Of a DNA stretch of 14,990 bases, positions 13,498 to 14,990 are shown piece after piece. The DNA is from Longimicrobiaceae bacterium (lineage in GTDB: Bacteria > Gemmatimonadota > Gemmatimonadetes > Longimicrobiales > Longimicrobiaceae), in NCBI GenBank assembly GCA_030146875.1, contig JASLAX010000004.1, forward strand, positions 1-14,990, in the 5' to 3' direction. Under the pieces are notes generated by a model that saw only the letters and a list, made by a program, of their open reading frames with translations, did not search any database and was not told the origin of the DNA. Each line of letters opens with the position of its first letter. The first letter of the stretch is position 1. Made by a program: the position numbers and the translations under genes.

Positions 13498-14079
13498 CTA
13501 GAGGCGGATGTTCAGCCCCACGTCGGCGCGGAAGTGGCCGAAGTTGGTGTCGTTGACGTTGAACTGCGTGTAGCTCACGCCGGGCGTGACAGAAACCTTG
13601 GGTCCAAGGCCCAGGCCCACGCCCACGCCCACCTCGAAGCCCAGCTCGCGGTCGGTCTCGCCGTTGAACGAGGCCGTGGTGAACTCGCTCGCCGTCGCGC
13701 GGTGGTACACGGCGCCGGCCTTGACCCACGGGTCGATGGGGATCAGCGGGGTGGGGATGCCCACGCGAACGCCGCCGCTGAAGCCGTCGATGGTGAACTT
13801 CCCGTCGCCGCTCGCCGCCGCGCGGTCGTCGTCCGCGCCGAACTCGGAGCGCGAGTACGCGCCGTAGATGCCCACCATCGGCATCGCGTGGAAGGTCGCG
13901 TTCGCGCCATACGTCAGGCCCGTGTTCAGGCCGATGTCCTTGAAGTCGCCCGTCGGAACCGCCACGCCGCCGCGAACCTCGAACGAGAACGGGGTGACGT
14001 TGGGGATCTGCGCCTGGGCGCTGCCCGCGAACGTCGCCGCCCCGAGGACCGCCAGGAGACCAGCCGTAACATTCTTCAT
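13498..14079 (-). CDS. Outer-membrane beta-barrel protein, paralogue 4
   Basis: A 193-residue exported protein with signal peptide MKNVTAGLLAVLGAATFAGSAQA, cleavage before QIPNV. Mature blocks parallel paralogue 3: TPFSFEVRGGVAVPTGDF, MVGIYGAYSRSEFGADDD, DPWVKAGAVYHRA, RELGFEVGVGVGLGLG, VSVTPGVSYTQFNVND, and terminal FRADVGLNIRL. Composition is richer in Asn, Thr and Phe than its neighbours, as for a well-expressed surface protein. The gene is followed by the strongest terminator in the window and preceded by about 500 bases without genes. This suggests it is a single-gene unit. The fold is most likely an 8-stranded OmpW/OmpX-size barrel; ligand or role unknown. Confidence 0.86.
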   Translation of the reverse strand: MKNVTAGLLAVLGAATFAGSAQAQIPNVTPFSFEVRGGVAVPTGDFKDIGLNTGLTYGANATFHAMPMVGIYGAYSRSEFGADDDRAAASGDGKFTIDGFSGGVRVGIPTPLIPIDPWVKAGAVYHRATASEFTTASFNGETDRELGFEVGVGVGLGLGPKVSVTPGVSYTQFNVNDTNFGHFRADVGLNIRL

Positions 14080-14585
14080 CGGTATCGAATCCGTTTCTGG
14101 TGAGAGGGGAGCCGGCCTTCTGGGGGCGCGGCTCCCGGGCGTTCATCCTTCTGCCCGCCCTGGAGTAGGGCAGGCGGAGTGCCGCGTCGCAAACCCAGCC
14201 CCACCAACGTGTTTCCGTTTTTGCCGCACGGCGTTCGTCCTCCAGAGAGGACGGGCTCGGCGTGTCGGGGCGACACCATGGGGGCGTAGCGCGCGCAAAT
14301 GTGGGCCGCTCCCCACCCCTCGTCAACCATTTCGTCCCCTTACCCCATCGCCCCGCGCCTCCTGGCACCGGGGACGGGGACCGAACGAGAGCCGGGTTGC
14401 CCTCACCCGGCGGTCTGAGAGCCTGCCACCCGCAGCCCGGGAGCGGGCGAAGGGACCGGGGATGGTGGGGAGTTCGCGGGGTTCCGCCCCGGAGGGACGA
14501 TCGCCGTTCTTAGCCGGCGGCTTCACGCCCCCGGACCGCCGACGAAGCGAGGATCCAGCCGACGACCGTCACCCCTCCCCCGCCG
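14080..14585. other. Non-coding interval upstream of the barrel gene array
   Basis: No credible gene is found in these 506 bases; the frames crossing it translate to shadow-like Arg/Pro/Gly sequence. It contains a REP-like copy (14399-14454), a perfect 7-bp hairpin CGTCCTC-CAGA-GAGGACG (14236-14253) without a T-tract, and a possible promoter for paralogue 4 on the minus strand: TTGCGA (14187-14192), 17 bases, CCTACT (14164-14169), which is weak. The remainder shows nothing I can name. Confidence 0.5.
14399..14454. repeat. REP-like palindromic intergenic element, copy 2 (inverted, shorter)
   Basis: Read on the minus strand, this copy ends in CCGCCGGGTGAGGGC, identical to the end of the copy at 394-482. 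It also has TGGCAGGCTCTC (14417-14428), which matches the TGGCGGGCTCCC block of copy 1 at 10 of 12 positions. A GC hairpin (CCCGC 14429-14433 with GCGGG 14443-14447) replaces the 8-bp hairpin of copy 1. The internal spacer is shorter. Confidence 0.4.
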
Positions 14586-14861
14586 TCACGCCACGAGGAA
14601 CTTCAGCACCCGCGCCTGATAGTGGTACGAGTTGATCCCCCCGCCGTTGTAGCGCCGCACCGCGTACGGCCAGTCGCAGCCGATCTTCTCGCGCACGGGC
14701 ACGTTCTCGTACGTGGCGGTCGGGTAGTACTGCGTGGTCTGCCAGACGGTGGAGCTTCCGGGGAACACGGGCAGGCCCGGGCGCGTGGTGCGGACACCGG
14801 CCGCGACGGCGCAGTTGCGGCAATCGGACAGGTAGCGCGGGTCCGTCTGCGCGCAATACCG
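14586..14861 (-). pseudogene. Lytic-transglycosylase-like gene, 3' fragment cut by IS4-type element
   Basis: The minus-strand frame is open from about 14873 to the stop at 14586 and reads as real protein. It includes CAQTDPRYLSDCRNCA, then VWQTTQYYPTATYENVP, CDWPYAVRRYNGGG and SYHYQARVLKFLVA. The YNGGG segment followed by YHYQxRVL resembles, from memory, the end of the lysozyme-like fold in lytic transglycosylases (usually A-x-x-x-YNGG followed by Y-x-x-x-VL). Four cysteines suggest an exported protein. No start codon lies at a sensible N-terminal position: GTG 14768 would give only 60 residues, starting mid-domain. The frame meets a TAA at 14874-14876, in the AT-rich sequence that I take as the left end of the IS element. 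The rest of the gene is therefore expected beyond the IS, outside the window. The family assignment is tentative. Confidence 0.5.
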
Positions 14862-14890
14862 TTTACTTTGTATTTACCGTGGTGTAAGAT
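14862..14890 (+). promoter_or_regulatory. Transposase promoter in IS left end
   Basis: TTTACT (14862-14867), 17 bases, TAAGAT (14885-14890); each matches consensus at 4 of 6 positions. The predicted transcription start (about 14896-14898) falls inside the left arm of the hairpin at 14892-14924, so the native transcript would lack most of that arm. Confidence 0.5.
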
Positions 14891-14891
14891 T

Positions 14892-14924
14892 CCATCCAGA
14901 CCTGAGCCCAGGAGGCCTGGATGG
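14892..14924 (+). promoter_or_regulatory. Hairpin covering ribosome binding site and start codon of transposase
   Basis: CCATCCAG (14892-14899) pairs perfectly with CTGGATGG (14917-14924), and CCT (14901-14903) pairs with AGG (14913-14915) after one mismatch, leaving a 9-base loop. The right arm contains the ATG (14921-14923) and half of the Shine-Dalgarno AGGAGG (14910-14915). RNA carrying both arms would hide the start site. Confidence 0.6.
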
Positions 14925-14990
14925 CACGCGTGAGCAAGCTGCGGCTGGACGGAGACCGGCTGACCGATCTGATGAACATCGGTGTTCTGA
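14921..14990 (+). CDS. IS4-family transposase, N-terminal end (partial)
   Basis: The first 23 residues are visible: MARVSKLRLDGDRL followed by TDLMNIGVL. The pattern RLTDxxxxGVL resembles, from memory, the start of the N-terminal domain of IS4-family transposases (Nterm_IS4), where GVLTRxFP usually follows. The catalytic DDE residues would lie outside the window. The start is set by a perfect AGGAGG at 14910-14915, five bases before the ATG. The gene begins about 60 bases inside the presumed IS end and is driven by its own promoter. Expression is probably restrained by the start-site hairpin described separately. The family call rests on a short stretch and is moderate. Confidence 0.6.
   Translation, partial: MARVSKLRLDGDRLTDLMNIGVL

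Larger units (their letters stand above)
14861..14990 (+). mobile_element. Left end of an IS4-type insertion sequence (continues past window)
   Basis: GC content falls abruptly near 14861 (GTTTACTTTGTATTTACC), and the lytic-transglycosylase-like reading frame ends there. A promoter, a hairpin and the transposase start follow in a compact 130-base leader. The exact left terminus and target duplication cannot be fixed without the right end, so 14861 is approximate. Confidence 0.6.

Noticed and set aside
14236..14253. Perfect 7-bp hairpin as a terminator
   Set aside because: No T-tract on either strand and no gene ending close to it.
1..14990. CRISPR array, tRNA, rRNA or phage structural genes
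   Set aside because: No regularly spaced repeats, cloverleaf with CCA-type arms, rRNA-like conserved blocks or phage-like gene strings were seen on either strand.

Overview
This is a very GC-rich window with a uniform codon bias, almost no poly-A or poly-T, few Shine-Dalgarno sites and several small outer-membrane beta-barrel genes, so the host has a Gram-negative envelope. The mix (PAS-GGDEF-EAL protein, MoxR ATPase, lineage-specific barrel paralogues, IS remnants) fits Gemmatimonadota of the Longimicrobium type. That taxonomic guess is inference from gene content and style; no ribosomal marker is present.

Layout. 1-141: 3' end of an IS630-type transposase. 142-506: non-coding, with a REP-like palindromic element. 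507-1481 (-): MoxR-type AAA+ ATPase, divergent from 1637-3493 (+): PAS-GGDEF-EAL cyclic-di-GMP enzyme. 3562-4210 (+): overlapping mntA-hepT toxin-antitoxin pair, ending at a bidirectional hairpin shared with the convergent 4311-8159 (-) gene. That gene is a 1282-residue KAP P-loop NTPase with an unusual N-terminus (McrB-type N-terminal region plus two Clp-N-like repeats) and its own promoter. 8260-10264 (-): lysR-arsO operon (LysR regulator and ArsO-type flavin monooxygenase), with overlapping promoter elements facing a divergent YczE-family membrane protein (10539-11249, +). 11398-14079 (-): four tandem paralogous outer-membrane beta-barrel genes, at least two ending in hairpins with the same GC-rich stem core. 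14080-14585: non-coding, with a second REP-like copy. 14586-about 14861 (-): 3' piece of a lytic-transglycosylase-like gene cut by an IS4-type element whose transposase starts at 14921 and leaves the window.

How the parts may work together. mntA-hepT plus the KAP fusion (3562-8159) forms a compact candidate defence or conflict module, with IS debris at both ends of the window. The KAP fusion is the strongest candidate for something undescribed: a DNA- or ligand-sensing N-terminus linked to a membrane-anchored, coiled-coil P-loop NTPase. The IS4-type end is also notable. Its start codon and ribosome binding site lie inside a hairpin placed so that only read-through transcripts would carry the complete structure, as in the translational protection known for IS10 and IS50. 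The remaining genes look like ordinary chromosomal functions: c-di-GMP signalling, redox and small-molecule handling, and envelope proteins.
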